Shown: piece by piece, positions 55,521 through 64,000 of the stretch
Layout of the letters: every line of letters begins with the position of its first letter
Numbering within the stretch: the first letter of the stretch is position 1
Source: Methylobacterium platani
GTDB taxonomy: Bacteria; Pseudomonadota; Alphaproteobacteria; Rhizobiales; Beijerinckiaceae
Assembly: GCF_001653715.1 (NCBI RefSeq)
Contig: NZ_LWHQ01000027.1
Coordinates: 138,723-202,722, forward strand
Direction: 5' to 3'
DNA: 64,000 nt
Position numbers and translations under genes: made by a program
The notes under the pieces: generated by a model
Database searches by the model: none
Told to the model about the DNA's origin: nothing
Seen by the model: the letters and a program-made list of their open reading frames with translations, nothing else

Positions 55521-56929
55521 GCAGCGCTCCTCAGGATACGGGCGCGCTCGCGGATCGCCCGCTCCACCGCCGCCTCGTCGTTGGGCAGGACCGTGAAACG
55601 CTCGCGCCGCTCCAGAAGATCCGACAGGTGCGGCGGCAGGGCCGGGCGCACCCCCGTCGCGGCCTCGACCGCGTCGGGGAACTTCGCCGCATGGGCGGTC
55701 GCCAGCGCCACGACCGGCGTCGCCGGATCGTCGGCGAGGAGCCTGCGGGCGGCGCGCACGCCGATCGCGCTGTGCGGGTCGATGATCTGGCCCGTCCCGG
55801 CATAGACGTCGCGGATCTCCGCCACGACCTCGTCCTCCGGCACGCAGGCCGCGTCGAACTCGGCCCGGATCCGCTCCAGGGTGCGGGCGTCGAGCGTGAA
55901 GGCGCCCGACTGCTTCAGGCCCGCCATCAGCCGGGTCACCGCCCCGGCGTCGCGGTCGAGCGCCTCGAACAGCAGCCGCTCGAAGTTCGACGAGACCTGG
56001 ATGTCCATCGACGGCGAGGTGGTGGGAGCCACGCCGCGCACCTCGTAGGTGCCCGTCGCGAGCGTCCGCGCCAGGATGTCGTTGGCGTTGGTGGCGATCA
56101 TCAGCCGCCCGACCGGCAGGCCCATGCGCTTGGCCGCCCAGCCGGCGAGGATGTCGCCGAAATTGCCCGTCGGCACCGAGAACGACACCGGGCGGTGCGG
56201 GCTGCCCAGGGCCACCGCGCTGGTGAAGTAGTAGACCGCCTGCGCGGCGACCCGGGCCCAGTTGATCGAGTTGACGCCCGACAGCCGCACGTCCTCGGCG
56301 AAGCGCGGGTGCTGGAACAGCGCCTTCACGATCGCCTGGCAATCGTCGAACGTGCCCTCGACTGCGAGCGCGTGGATGTTGCCCGCATCGACCGTGGTCA
56401 TCTGCCGGCGCTGGACCTCGGAGACCCGGCCGTGGGGATAGAGGATGAACACGTCGACGTTGTCGAGGCCGCGGAAGGCCTCGACGGCGGCGCTGCCGGT
56501 ATCGCCCGAGGTGGCGCCGACGATGGTGGCGCGGCTGCCCCGGGCCTTGAGGGCGTGGTCCATCAGCCGGCCGAGCAGCTGCATCGCCACGTCCTTGAAG
56601 GCGAGCGTCGGGCCGTGATGCAGTTCGAGCAGGAAGAGGTTGTCGCCGAGCTGGGTCAGCGGGCAGGTCGCCGGATGGCGGAAGGTCGCGTAGGCCTCGT
56701 CGATCATCCGGTCGAGGTCGGCCTGGGGGATCTCGCCGTCGACGAGGGGCGACAGCACCGTCCTGGCGGCGTCCGCGTAGGGCCGGCCGGCCAGGCCCGC
56801 GATGGTCCCGGGCGCGATCTGCGGCCAGGCCTGCGGGATGTAGAGCCCGCCGTCGCGGGCAAGCCCGGCGAGGAGCGCATCGGTGAAGGTCAGCGGCGCG
56901 GCGCTGCCGCGGGTCGAAACATGGAGCAC
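55517..56929 (-). CDS. thrC: threonine synthase
   Basis: The 470-residue PLP enzyme turns O-phosphohomoserine into threonine. It starts with LHVSTRG and has the long bacterial/fungal-type N-terminal domain, the Schiff-base lysine in TLAFKDVAMQ (Lys112) and the GATSGDTGSAAVEAF cofactor loop. Length is normal for the class II enzyme. It leads a two-gene unit with the M16 peptidase. Confidence 0.96.
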   Translation of the reverse strand: MLHVSTRGSAAPLTFTDALLAGLARDGGLYIPQAWPQIAPGTIAGLAGRPYADAARTVLSPLVDGEIPQADLDRMIDEAYATFRHPATCPLTQLGDNLFLLELHHGPTLAFKDVAMQLLGRLMDHALKARGSRATIVGATSGDTGSAAVEAFRGLDNVDVFILYPHGRVSEVQRRQMTTVDAGNIHALAVEGTFDDCQAIVKALFQHPRFAEDVRLSGVNSINWARVAAQAVYYFTSAVALGSPHRPVSFSVPTGNFGDILAGWAAKRMGLPVGRLMIATNANDILARTLATGTYEVRGVAPTTSPSMDIQVSSNFERLLFEALDRDAGAVTRLMAGLKQSGAFTLDARTLERIRAEFDAACVPEDEVVAEIRDVYAGTGQIIDPHSAIGVRAARRLLADDPATPVVALATAHAAKFPDAVEAATGVRPALPPHLSDLLERRERFTVLPNDEAAVERAIRERARILRSAA

Positions 56930-57016
56930 GGTGATCAGTCCTGAGGCTGACGCGAGGCCCTACACGAATCCGGAGGCCTCGTCAGCCGTCAGCCGCGCGG
57001 GATCGCGGGCGCCGGG

Positions 57017-57448
57017 TCAGGCGCTGGTGCCGGGCGCCTTGCGCAGGCGGCAGCCGGTGATCCGCCAGGCGCCGTCCGCCTCGCGCTCGAGGGTGTAGAG
57101 CGCCTCCCAGTCGGTCCCGTCCTGGTCCTGGATGCGCACGCCCTGGGCGAGGCCGCCGTCCGGCAGCGCCTCGTCGGTCCCGAACTCGAAGCGGCGGTTG
57201 CGGTAGACCGGGGCGTAGCCCTGCCGCACCATGCCGATGAAGGTCTCGGCGCTGGAGAAGATCGAGCGGATCGCCGGTGCCGCCTCGGCATAGGCCGCCG
57301 CGGCGTCGTCGTGCCGGAAAGCCTCCTGCTGGCGCAGGATCGCCGCTCGGGCCGCATCCCGCTCGCCGTCGTCGCCCGCGAGGGCACCCTGCGCGAAGGT
57401 GGCTTGGCCGAGCGCCAGCACGGTCATCAGGGCGACGAGGGTGCGCAC
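57017..57448 (-). CDS. secreted DUF4864 protein
   Basis: The 143-residue protein has a signal peptide (RTLVALMTVLALGQATFAQG) and a domain reading AAILRQQEAFRHDDAAAAY followed by FIGMVRQGYAPVYR, the DUF4864 pattern, with an NTF2-like look. Function unknown, probably periplasmic. GTG at 57448 is chosen because AGGAGGG lies upstream and the signal peptide begins there; the longer frame to 57517 adds a charged extension. Confidence 0.82.
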   Translation of the reverse strand: MRTLVALMTVLALGQATFAQGALAGDDGERDAARAAILRQQEAFRHDDAAAAYAEAAPAIRSIFSSAETFIGMVRQGYAPVYRNRRFEFGTDEALPDGGLAQGVRIQDQDGTDWEALYTLEREADGAWRITGCRLRKAPGTSA

Positions 57449-57623
57449 GGGCCGGGCCCTCCTGGAGGGATTCCTTGGCGGATGTCGTAAGGTAGCAGGT
57501 CCGCTGTGCCGCCACAATCAAAGGCCGCCCGGACCTTGGTGCGGGGCGAGGGCGCGAGCGTCGCAGTCGAGGGCTCTGGTCGGGACGCCGTTCGGCTCGG
57601 GCGAGCGGTCCCTGCATCCTCCG

Positions 57624-57666
57624 CGTCACCCCGGGTTCTCGCCTGCGGCGAGCCCGGGAATGACCG
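57624..57666. repeat. REP-like hairpin
   Basis: GTCACCCCGGGTTCTCGCC pairs with GGCGAGCCCGGGAATGAC, with a two-base bulge. It resembles the outer half of the 20685 and 32186 elements. It lies between pyk and the DUF4864 gene. Confidence 0.6.
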
Positions 57667-57707
57667 GTAGGGTGTCGGCGCACCGGATGACGACACGCGA
57701 CCGGACG

Positions 57708-59141
57708 CTACACCCCGCTCGCCTTGCGCCCCAGCTCGACCACCCGCAGGTTGTTGGTCGTCCCGGCCCGGCCGAACGGGATGCCGGCCACCGCCACGAC
57801 GAGATCCGGCGCCGCCGCGAACCCCTCCTGCGCGGCGACCTCGGCGGCGCGGTCGGCCATCGCCTCGTAGGAGTCGATCTCGGGCCCGAGCACCGAATGG
57901 GCGCCCCAGTACAGGCTGAGGCGGCGCGACACCGCGGCGTCTGAGGTCGCGGCGAGGATCGGCACGTTCGGGCGCTTGCGGGCGATGCGGGCGGCGGTGG
58001 TGCCGCTCGACGTGAAGGCGACGATCGCCGCCGCCTCGATCGCGTCGGCGAGGGTCGCGGCGGCGGCGGCGACCGCGTGGGGCGGGCTGTCCTCGACCTC
58101 CGGCTCGCTCGCCCGGACGAGCGAGCGGTAGAGCCGGTGCTGCTCGGTGCGGCGGATGATCCGGTCCATCATCGAGACCGCCTCGATCGGGTATTTCCCC
58201 GCCGCCGATTCGGCCGAGAGCATCACCGCGTCGGCGCCGTCATAGACCGCGGTCGCGACGTCGGAGGCCTCGGCCCGGGTCGGCGAGGGCGCCACGACCA
58301 TCGATTCGAGCATCTGGGTCGCGACGATCACCGGCTTCACCGCCCGGCGGCAGGCGCGCACCAGCTCCTTCTGGCGTCCCGGCACGTCCTCGGGCGGCAA
58401 TTCGACGCCGAGATCGCCGCGGGCCACCATGATCCCGTCGGCGATCCGGATGATGTCCTCGATGTGGTCGAGCGCCGAGGGCTTCTCGATCTTGGCGATC
58501 AGCCCGGCCCGGCCGGCGATGAGGCTGCGCGCCTCCATCACGTCGGACGGGGTCTGGACGAAGGACAGGGCCACCCAGTCGACCCCGAGCTCGAGGCCGA
58601 AGGCGAGGTCGCGCCGGTCCTTCTCGGTGAGCGGCGACAGGGCCAGCACCGAGCCCGGCACGTTGACGCCCTTGCGGTCGGAGATCGGGCCGCCCACCAC
58701 GACGTCGGCGTCGATCGCCGCGTCGTCGACGCCGGCGACGCGCACCCGGACCCGGCCGTCGTCGATCAGCAGGTCCTGGCCCGGCGCCACCGCGGCGAAG
58801 ATCTCGGGATGGGGCAGGGGGATCGCATCCGGGCCGCCCTCCCGGCCCTCGCGCACGAAGCGGATGCGGTCGCCGGTGGCGAGCTCCGCCCTGCCGCCCC
58901 GCAAGGTACCGATGCGGATCTTCGGCCCCTGCAGGTCCTGCAGGATGCCGATCGGCCGGCCGGTCTCCTGCTCGAGCGCCCGGATCGCGGCGTGCACCTT
59001 GGCGTGGTCGTCGTGGGTGCCGTGCGAGAAGTTCAGCCGGAAGGTGTCGACCCCGGCGAGGAACAGGGCCTTCAGCCGCTCCGGCGTGTTGCTGGCCGGG
59101 CCGACGGTGGCGACGATCTTGGCGTGGCGGTGGCGGCGCAT
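57708..59141 (-). CDS. pyk: pyruvate kinase
   Basis: The 477-residue enzyme makes pyruvate and ATP from phosphoenolpyruvate. It shows KIVATVGPAS at the N-terminus, the LNFSHGTHDDH motif, the catalytic-lysine region AKIEKPSALDH and the MVARGDLGVELP signature. The C-terminal allosteric domain is complete. It is followed closely upstream by a secreted-protein gene on the same strand (19-base gap), which may be co-transcribed. Confidence 0.97.
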   Translation of the reverse strand: MRRHRHAKIVATVGPASNTPERLKALFLAGVDTFRLNFSHGTHDDHAKVHAAIRALEQETGRPIGILQDLQGPKIRIGTLRGGRAELATGDRIRFVREGREGGPDAIPLPHPEIFAAVAPGQDLLIDDGRVRVRVAGVDDAAIDADVVVGGPISDRKGVNVPGSVLALSPLTEKDRRDLAFGLELGVDWVALSFVQTPSDVMEARSLIAGRAGLIAKIEKPSALDHIEDIIRIADGIMVARGDLGVELPPEDVPGRQKELVRACRRAVKPVIVATQMLESMVVAPSPTRAEASDVATAVYDGADAVMLSAESAAGKYPIEAVSMMDRIIRRTEQHRLYRSLVRASEPEVEDSPPHAVAAAAATLADAIEAAAIVAFTSSGTTAARIARKRPNVPILAATSDAAVSRRLSLYWGAHSVLGPEIDSYEAMADRAAEVAAQEGFAAAPDLVVAVAGIPFGRAGTTNNLRVVELGRKASGV

Positions 59142-59159
59142 GGGGCCTCCTGGCTCTCG

Positions 59160-59948
59160 TCAGGGTGAAGGTCTGGTGCGGCGGTAGACGTTGGTGAAGC
59201 TCACGTTCATGCCGCCGCAGGCGTTGTTGTCCTCGGCGAGCAGGAAGGGCGGCAGCAGGCGCAGGCGTAAGGAGCACTCGGTCGACGCGCCGGAAGCGTA
59301 GGGCGCCGTGCCCTTGTCCCCCATGGTGAAGGCGAGAGTCGCGCCCGCCGGGGCCATCGTCCCCTCGACGCTGCCCATGTTGATCGCGCCGCGCCGGACC
59401 CGGTCCGGATCGAGGGTGCCGTAGCTCGCGTCGCCCGTCACCGCGAGGGTGCCGGCGGGCTTGCCCGGCCGGAGGACCAGGGTCGCCTCCGGGGCGGTCC
59501 AGGTGCCGGACCAGTCGCGCAGGGCCGGCACCGGCGGATCCGGCGCCCGGGCGATCGCCGCCCCGGGCAGCCATCCGGAGCGGACCGCCCCCGCCTGCCC
59601 GACATACGTCGCGCAGACGAAGCCCGAGCGGGCGGCGCCGGGCATCGCCGCACGCAGGATCACGGTGTCGCCCGGCACCAGGAAGGCCTTGTCGCGGCAG
59701 GCCGGATCCGGCCCGGGGCACCCCTTGCGCTGCGAGGCGCCCTGCACGAACGGCACCCGCGGCGCCCCGGCCTTGACCTTGCCGAGACCTGGGCCGAGAC
59801 CCGGGCCGAGACCCGGGCCGGGACCACCGTCGAGGGATCCGTAATCGACGCAATCGCCCTCGGCGGCGACGGCCGCCCCCGGGGCCGCGAGCCAGGCCAG
59901 GACGAGCAGTTCCGCGCCGCGCCGCTTCCTGCCGAGCATCGTCCTCAT
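59160..59948 (-). CDS. secreted protein with GPGL repeat, SH3-like
   Basis: The 262-residue protein has a signal peptide ending AAVAA (about 29) and then a tetrapeptide repeat (GPGL three times, about 43-54) encoded by a 12-base tandem repeat. The middle (VPGDTVILRAAMP to SGWLPGAAI) resembles a bacterial SH3-like module. The C-terminal part is beta-rich with paired cysteines. I cannot name the family with confidence. It lies 19 bases upstream of pyk on the same strand. Confidence 0.7.
   Translation of the reverse strand: MRTMLGRKRRGAELLVLAWLAAPGAAVAAEGDCVDYGSLDGGPGPGLGPGLGPGLGKVKAGAPRVPFVQGASQRKGCPGPDPACRDKAFLVPGDTVILRAAMPGAARSGFVCATYVGQAGAVRSGWLPGAAIARAPDPPVPALRDWSGTWTAPEATLVLRPGKPAGTLAVTGDASYGTLDPDRVRRGAINMGSVEGTMAPAGATLAFTMGDKGTAPYASGASTECSLRLRLLPPFLLAEDNNACGGMNVSFTNVYRRTRPSP
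59782..59824. repeat. 12-base tandem repeat (3.5 copies)
   Basis: Units 59782-59793, 59794-59805 and 59806-59817 (CCGAGACCCGGG, first with one change) and a partial fourth. The repeat is in frame and codes the GPGL tetrapeptides of the secreted protein, so copy changes would alter length by four residues without frameshift. Confidence 0.85.
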
Positions 59949-60139
59949 CTCCGGCGTCGCCTCCCCGTCCCGTGCTCACCGCTGCGAAAGCTAGGGCATC
60001 TTGGACCAAAGGAGCACCCGTCCGGCCCGGAATCCGCCCGGCCGCCCCGGCTGTCCGGCCTTGACGACGGCTATGCTGCAGCGCACCCTACCGATAGGAA
60101 ACCTTTCGGTTACGATCCGGCGAGGGAGGATCGACGGTC

Positions 60140-60511
60140 ATGCTGTTCCAGCCGCCCGTGTTCGAGACGATCTTCCGCACGCCCGTCGCGCATCGGCTGG
60201 TGATCCGGGGATCGCGCAGCCGCGGCGCCCCGACCGACGGCGTGTGCTGGTACCACGACGAGTTCGACGCCGCCGGCGCCCTGGTCGCGCGCTACGAGAC
60301 CTACGACGAGACCGACGAATCCGGCGGCGCGCGCTGCGGCTGGCGCCGCTACGACGCCGCCGGCCGCCTCGTCGCCCGCCACGAGGTGGCGATGCGCTGG
60401 TCGGCCCTCGTCGCCCTGAAGCAGTCGCGCCGGGGCGCCGAGATCGTGCTGCAGCGTCTCTGCGGGCAGCCGGTGCCGCCGTCGCACACCCGGCGGGGCC
60501 TCGCGGCCTGA
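60140..60511 (+). CDS. hypothetical protein
   Basis: I do not recognise this 123-residue protein. It has a repeated antiparallel pattern (WYHDEFDAAGALVARYETYD and WRRYDAAGRLVARHE), as in RHS/YD-like beta hairpins, and no signal or membrane segment. GAGGGAGGA lies nine bases before the ATG, a strong start. It is convergent with the VOC gene. Confidence 0.65.
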   Translation: MLFQPPVFETIFRTPVAHRLVIRGSRSRGAPTDGVCWYHDEFDAAGALVARYETYDETDESGGARCGWRRYDAAGRLVARHEVAMRWSALVALKQSRRGAEIVLQRLCGQPVPPSHTRRGLAA

Positions 60512-60551
60512 GAGCCGGTTCGAGACCGGAGCCTTCGCGCGCTCCCCGTCG

Positions 60552-61448
60552 TCACCCCGCCGTCAGCCACAGCCAATGCCCGTCTGGATCGCGCAGGAGC
60601 GCGCCGCTTCGCGCGACCGGCCCGTCCGGCACGAGCCGCCCGGCATGGGCGGCACATGCCGCACGCACCGCCGCTTCGTCCCCCATCGCGATCACCAGCC
60701 GGGTCGCCGCGACGTCGTCGATCGCGAGGTCCGACGCGGGCTGCGGAGGACGGCCGCGGTAGCACAGCAGCTCGACGTGCGGCGGCCGACCATCCGGGAA
60801 AGCGAGACCCGTGACCTCGACGGTCGGGTCGGCGACGGCGTCGAGGCGCGCCTGTTCCGGCCCGGCATTGAGCGAGCGCGACGCCACGTGCAGGCAGAGC
60901 GAGGCATAGAACGCCGCGGAGCGGGCGGTGTCGGCGACCGAGATCGCCGAGTGGTCGAGGCCGAGGCAGACATCGCGGGCGTCCGGCCGGCGCCAGGCCG
61001 CCGGCACCGCATCCGGCGGAAAGGCCAGGAACTCGAGCGGATGGCCCTCGGGATCGCGGAACTTGAACGCCGTCACGCCGCCCGACGATGCCGGCAGCCG
61101 CACCGGCCCGGCGGTCGAGATCGGGCGCCAGCCCGGATGCACCGAGAGGCGGGCATGGGCCGCCGCCATGTCGGCGACGATGATCGCGCAGTGCTGGAAC
61201 AGCGGGCTGAAGCCCGGCACGTCGCCCGGATAGGGCCGGCCCGCCGACGCCGTGAGGTCGAGGCGCTGGTCGCCGAGCCGCAGGGCCACGGTTCGCACGG
61301 CCGCGAACCCCGCGGAGCCCGGCTCCGCCGGCACCCCAACATCGGTGAAGCCCAGCGCCTCGCGGTAGAAACCCGCGAGCCGCTCCGGATCGGCGGAATT
61401 GAGCCCGAAGCGGACGAGGCGCCGGGCGCCCGGGCGACCGGCAGTCAT
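60552..61448 (-). CDS. VOC-superfamily dioxygenase/glyoxalase-like protein
   Basis: The 298-residue protein has two paired VOC modules (about 10-135 and 150-298), each with the beta-alpha-beta-beta pattern; LLRDPDGHWLWL and FRDPEGHPLEFL are typical VOC metal-site strands. Ring-cleaving dioxygenases, glyoxalases and fosfomycin-resistance-type enzymes share the fold; substrate unknown. It overlaps the stop of the upstream SMP-30 gene by ATGA and is the last gene of a four-gene unit. Confidence 0.87.
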   Translation of the reverse strand: MTAGRPGARRLVRFGLNSADPERLAGFYREALGFTDVGVPAEPGSAGFAAVRTVALRLGDQRLDLTASAGRPYPGDVPGFSPLFQHCAIIVADMAAAHARLSVHPGWRPISTAGPVRLPASSGGVTAFKFRDPEGHPLEFLAFPPDAVPAAWRRPDARDVCLGLDHSAISVADTARSAAFYASLCLHVASRSLNAGPEQARLDAVADPTVEVTGLAFPDGRPPHVELLCYRGRPPQPASDLAIDDVAATRLVIAMGDEAAVRAACAAHAGRLVPDGPVARSGALLRDPDGHWLWLTAG

Positions 61449-62347
61449 GGTGTCTGCACCCCGCGCCGGTCGAGGAAGATCGCATACAGCGTGTGCGAGC
61501 CGCCGATGAACAGCCGGTTCTTGGTCGGCCCGCCGAAGGTGATGTTCGAGACCCGGTGCGGCACCAGGATCTTGCCCATCAGCTTGCCCTCCGGGCTGAT
61601 GCAATGGACCCCGTCGGCCGCGCTCGACCAGACGTTGCCGTCCTCGTCGACCCGCATTCCGTCGCAATAGCCGGGCTCGATCTTGTGGAAGACGTCGCCC
61701 CCCGACAGGGCGCCGTCGGGCGCGACGTCGAAGACCCGGATGTACTGGCGCGGGTTCGGCTTCGACTGGTCGCCGGTCTCGGCGACGTAGAGGCGGCGCT
61801 CGTCGGGCGAGAAGGCGAGGCCGTTCGGCCCGTCGAAATCGCCCGCCATCACCTGGATCTCGTTCGTCCGCGGATCGAAGCGGTAGAGGGCAGGGGGCTG
61901 CTCCGACTTTTGGCGCCCGCCCTCGTAGTCGTTCGCGATGCCGTAGACCGGATCGCTGAACCAGATCGTCCCGTCCGACTTCACCACCACGTCGTTCGGC
62001 GAATTCAGCCGCTTGCCGGCATGGCGCTCGACGAGGGTGGTGACCGTGCCGTCGACCTCGGTGCGGTACAGGCAGCGGCCGCGATGCGAGCAGGCGATCA
62101 GCCTTCCCTCGCGGTCGCGGGTCTGGCCGTTGGCGTAGTTCGACGGCGCGCGGTAGACCGAGAAGCCGGCGCCCTCGATCCACCGCATCGTGCGGTTGCG
62201 CGGCAGGTCCTGGAACAGCAGGCAATCGGCGTCGCCCATCCAGACCGGCCCCTCGATCCAGCGGAAGCCGGAGCCCAGTTCCTCGAGCGGCGCGTTGCCC
62301 AGGACGTAGTGCTTGAAGCGCGCGTCGTGGATCTCGAACCCGTCCAT
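61445..62347 (-). CDS. SMP-30/gluconolactonase-type lactonase
   Basis: The 300-residue beta-propeller protein has the metal-site motifs of SMP-30 lactonases: WIEGPVW (Glu), SPNDVVVKSDG (Asn) and GLAFSPDERRLYVAE (Asp region). These hydrolyse sugar lactones, often aldonolactones made by a dehydrogenase. It lies four bases after the cupin gene and overlaps the VOC gene. A divergent GMC oxidoreductase, which could supply lactones, is nearby. Confidence 0.9.
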   Translation of the reverse strand: MDGFEIHDARFKHYVLGNAPLEELGSGFRWIEGPVWMGDADCLLFQDLPRNRTMRWIEGAGFSVYRAPSNYANGQTRDREGRLIACSHRGRCLYRTEVDGTVTTLVERHAGKRLNSPNDVVVKSDGTIWFSDPVYGIANDYEGGRQKSEQPPALYRFDPRTNEIQVMAGDFDGPNGLAFSPDERRLYVAETGDQSKPNPRQYIRVFDVAPDGALSGGDVFHKIEPGYCDGMRVDEDGNVWSSAADGVHCISPEGKLMGKILVPHRVSNITFGGPTKNRLFIGGSHTLYAIFLDRRGVQTP

Positions 62348-62351
62348 GGCG

Positions 62352-62798
62352 TCACCGGAACCGGCAGGCCGCCCCGGTGGTCGGGGGCTTGTCGACCTGG
62401 ACGATCATCAGCACCGCCGGTTCGTCGCCGATCGTGCCGGAGCGGTGGCCCTTCTTGCCGTCGACCTCGCGGACGTTCTGGTCCTCGCCGAACGAGATCT
62501 CGCCCGGGCCCATCTCGACCCGGGTGCCGTCCATCGATTCGACGAACCAGCGGCCCGAGAGCGGGATGATCCATTGCGGCTTCGGGTTCGGGTGCCAGTC
62601 GCCGGTCCAGCCGACCGGCTGCACGGTCACGAACACGGTGGCGCCGTCATGGGTCTTCTGGCCCTGCCATTGCGGCGGGGCCGGCGGCGACATCGATTTC
62701 TGCTCGAATTCGGTGAAGGCGCAGCGGGTCTGGTGGCTGATGCCGTCCGCATCGGCCCAGAGGTGCCAGTAGGGAACGGTGGGCTTCTCGTCGCTCAT
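62352..62798 (-). CDS. cupin-domain protein
   Basis: The 148-residue single-domain cupin has the barrel motifs as DWHPNPKPQWIIPLSGRW and MGPGEISFGED, where histidine and glutamate ligands sit. Its start overlaps the DoxX stop by ATGA. Cupins in such operons may be isomerases or dioxygenases; here the role is unknown. Confidence 0.85.
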   Translation of the reverse strand: MSDEKPTVPYWHLWADADGISHQTRCAFTEFEQKSMSPPAPPQWQGQKTHDGATVFVTVQPVGWTGDWHPNPKPQWIIPLSGRWFVESMDGTRVEMGPGEISFGEDQNVREVDGKKGHRSGTIGDEPAVLMIVQVDKPPTTGAACRFR

Positions 62799-63265
62799 CG
62801 GGCGGTCTCGCTGACGCTGTAGGGCTTCGACGAGGCGAAGGGGTGGGAGAAGAACGTCTCCACCGTGCTCGCCCCGGTGCCGAAGGTGACGAGCAGAAAC
62901 CCGCCGGCGAGCGCGAGGTTCTTCCAGAAATCCCAGAAAAGCTCGCGCCCCTTGCCGCCGGACCAGAAATCGCCCGGCTTCCAGAACTGCTTCCACAGGA
63001 GCGCCGTCACGCCGCAATAGCCGGCGAGCACGAACCCCGCGAAGCGGTCGGCGATGCCGGTGAGGACCCCGAGCGACATCACGATCTCGACGAACAGGCC
63101 GGCGAGGATCAGCATCGTGGCCGGGGCGGTGGCGTGCACGGCCTGTTTGGCCTGCCCCACCGCACCGCGGAAGTTCAGGATCTTGTCGAGCGCGCTGAAC
63201 GGCAGGAACAGCAGCACGAGGAGGAGCCTGACCCCGAAGGCGACCGCGATGCTGAAGGTGGCCAT
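62795..63265 (-). CDS. DoxX-family membrane protein
   Basis: The 156-residue protein has four membrane helices in the DoxX/DUF417 arrangement (LLLVLLFLPFSALDKILNF first). DoxX proteins occur with oxidoreductases in membrane redox systems. It is the first gene of the DoxX-cupin-SMP30-VOC unit and is divergent from the GMC oxidoreductase with 146 bases between, so the two probably share control. The ATG at 63265 is preferred over longer starts because it places the first helix normally. Confidence 0.87.
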   Translation of the reverse strand: MATFSIAVAFGVRLLLVLLFLPFSALDKILNFRGAVGQAKQAVHATAPATMLILAGLFVEIVMSLGVLTGIADRFAGFVLAGYCGVTALLWKQFWKPGDFWSGGKGRELFWDFWKNLALAGGFLLVTFGTGASTVETFFSHPFASSKPYSVSETAR

Positions 63266-63411
63266 CGACCGGAGAACCCCGCTTCCTGGTTTGCGTTGCG
63301 AAAAGCTAAGTGGGGCGGGTCGACGTTCGCGCCAGCCCCGCCATATCCGCCTCGCACGGGCGACGGGCCCTGCGTAATCCCGCGGCCTGGCGTGAAGGAG
63401 TGGCACCGCCG

Positions 63412-64000
63412 ATGAGCGAGAACCGGCATTACGACGTCGTCATCGTCGGCTCGGGGCCGGGCGGCGGCACCATGGCGTGGCGGCTGGCCCAGACCGGCAA
63501 GCGCATCCTGCTGCTCGAGCGCGGCGACTACCTGCCGCGGGAGCGCGAGAACTGGGACAGCCAGGCGGTCTTCGTCGATGCCCGCTACCAGGCCCCCGAG
63601 ACCTGGTACGGCGCCGACGGATCGAGCTTCCATCCCGGCCTGCACTACTTCGTCGGCGGCAACAGCAAGGTCTACGGCTCGGTCCTGCTCCGCCTGCGCG
63701 AGAAGGACTTCGGCGTCGTCCGGCATCCGGACGGGATCTCGCCGGAATGGCCGGTGAAGTACGACGTGTTCGAGCCCTACTATCAGGCCGCCGAGGAACT
63801 CTACTACGTCCACGGCCTGCGCGGCGAGGATCCGACCGAGCCGCCATCGAACAAACCCTACGCCTACCCGCCGATCACCCACGAGCCGCGGATCCAGGAG
63901 CTGTTCGACGGGCTGAATCGCGAGGGCCATCACCCGTTCCACCTGCCGGTCGGGGTGCGGCTCGAGGAACGCGACGGCAAGCCGCTGCCGCACTCGGCCT
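63412..64000 (+). CDS. GMC-family oxidoreductase (5' part only)
   Basis: Only the first 196 residues lie in the window; no stop codon occurs before the edge. The FAD-binding motif VVIVGSGPGGGTMAWRLA opens the protein and LRLREKDFG with SPEWPVKYD fits the GMC/choline-dehydrogenase group. Such enzymes oxidise alcohols or sugars at C1 or C5. AGGAG lies about a dozen bases before the ATG. The divergent lactonase operon suggests it makes a sugar lactone. Confidence 0.85.
   Translation, partial: MSENRHYDVVIVGSGPGGGTMAWRLAQTGKRILLLERGDYLPRERENWDSQAVFVDARYQAPETWYGADGSSFHPGLHYFVGGNSKVYGSVLLRLREKDFGVVRHPDGISPEWPVKYDVFEPYYQAAEELYYVHGLRGEDPTEPPSNKPYAYPPITHEPRIQELFDGLNREGHHPFHLPVGVRLEERDGKPLPHSA

Overview
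The window is very GC-rich, tightly packed bacterial DNA and reads as an alphaproteobacterium of the order Hyphomicrobiales, most likely Methylobacterium or a close relative. The grounds are the high GC with GC-ending codons, a MeaB GTPase close to the Methylobacterium type, a CIRCE-controlled groESL operon, a bifunctional PuuE-UraD protein, and dispersed REP-like palindromes of a Methylobacterium style. This placement is an inference from gene content and composition. No rRNA or tRNA gene was recognised.

Layout. 1-2.9 kb: remnant of a TacA-type antitoxin, then groES-groEL (minus strand) with CIRCE upstream and a strong hairpin terminator downstream. 3-8.6 kb: CorA-type transporter, EamA permease, a glycosyltransferase-flippase pair for surface polysaccharide, and an MNT-HEPN toxin-antitoxin module. 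8.6-20.6 kb: GlcE-like subunit, metallophosphoesterase, a bacterial CDC48-type double AAA ATPase, an L,D-transpeptidase, a GIY-YIG nuclease gene enclosed by 110-bp inverted repeats, a D-lactate/glycolate dehydrogenase, a thioesterase, a UvrD/PcrA helicase and PhoH. 20.9-32.2 kb: small redox and metabolic genes (atypical SDR, SOUL protein, MeaB, an HxlR regulator divergent from an NAD(P)-binding plus DsbA-like pair, an enoyl-CoA hydratase/PLP dehydratase/prolyl-tRNA editing operon, PAP2 plus RNA-ligase-like pair, AlgX-like protein, glutathionyl-hydroquinone reductase). 32.3-44.8 kb: allantoinase/OHCU decarboxylase fusion, glycosyltransferase, rhodanese, a two-gene RND efflux system, SDR, an atypical MBL-fold protein convergent with a ferredoxin-reductase-like protein, and a single-domain response regulator. 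45-52 kb: RTX repeat protein, a membrane GGDEF-EAL protein and an LpxC paralogue. 52.1-54.2 kb: an unusual 694-residue protein behind an AT-rich leader. 54.2-64 kb: M16 peptidase-thrC operon, pyruvate kinase, and a DoxX-cupin-SMP30-VOC operon divergent from a GMC oxidoreductase cut by the window edge.

The strongest candidate for something undescribed is the gene at 52111-54195. It appears to join a SLATT-like two-transmembrane domain, a family known from conflict and antiphage effectors, to a C-terminal GH19-type (chitinase/endolysin) hydrolase domain. It sits between core genes behind an AT-rich segment unlike the rest of the window, which suggests acquisition by transfer. The second candidate is the GIY-YIG gene framed by long inverted repeats at 13954-14499; a solitary related repeat occurs at 26433-26485.

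Most genes stand alone or in two- to four-gene translationally coupled groups (ATGA, GTGA or TGATG overlaps). Limits: all calls come from reading motifs by eye, start codons were chosen from Shine-Dalgarno and family length, and no database search was made.
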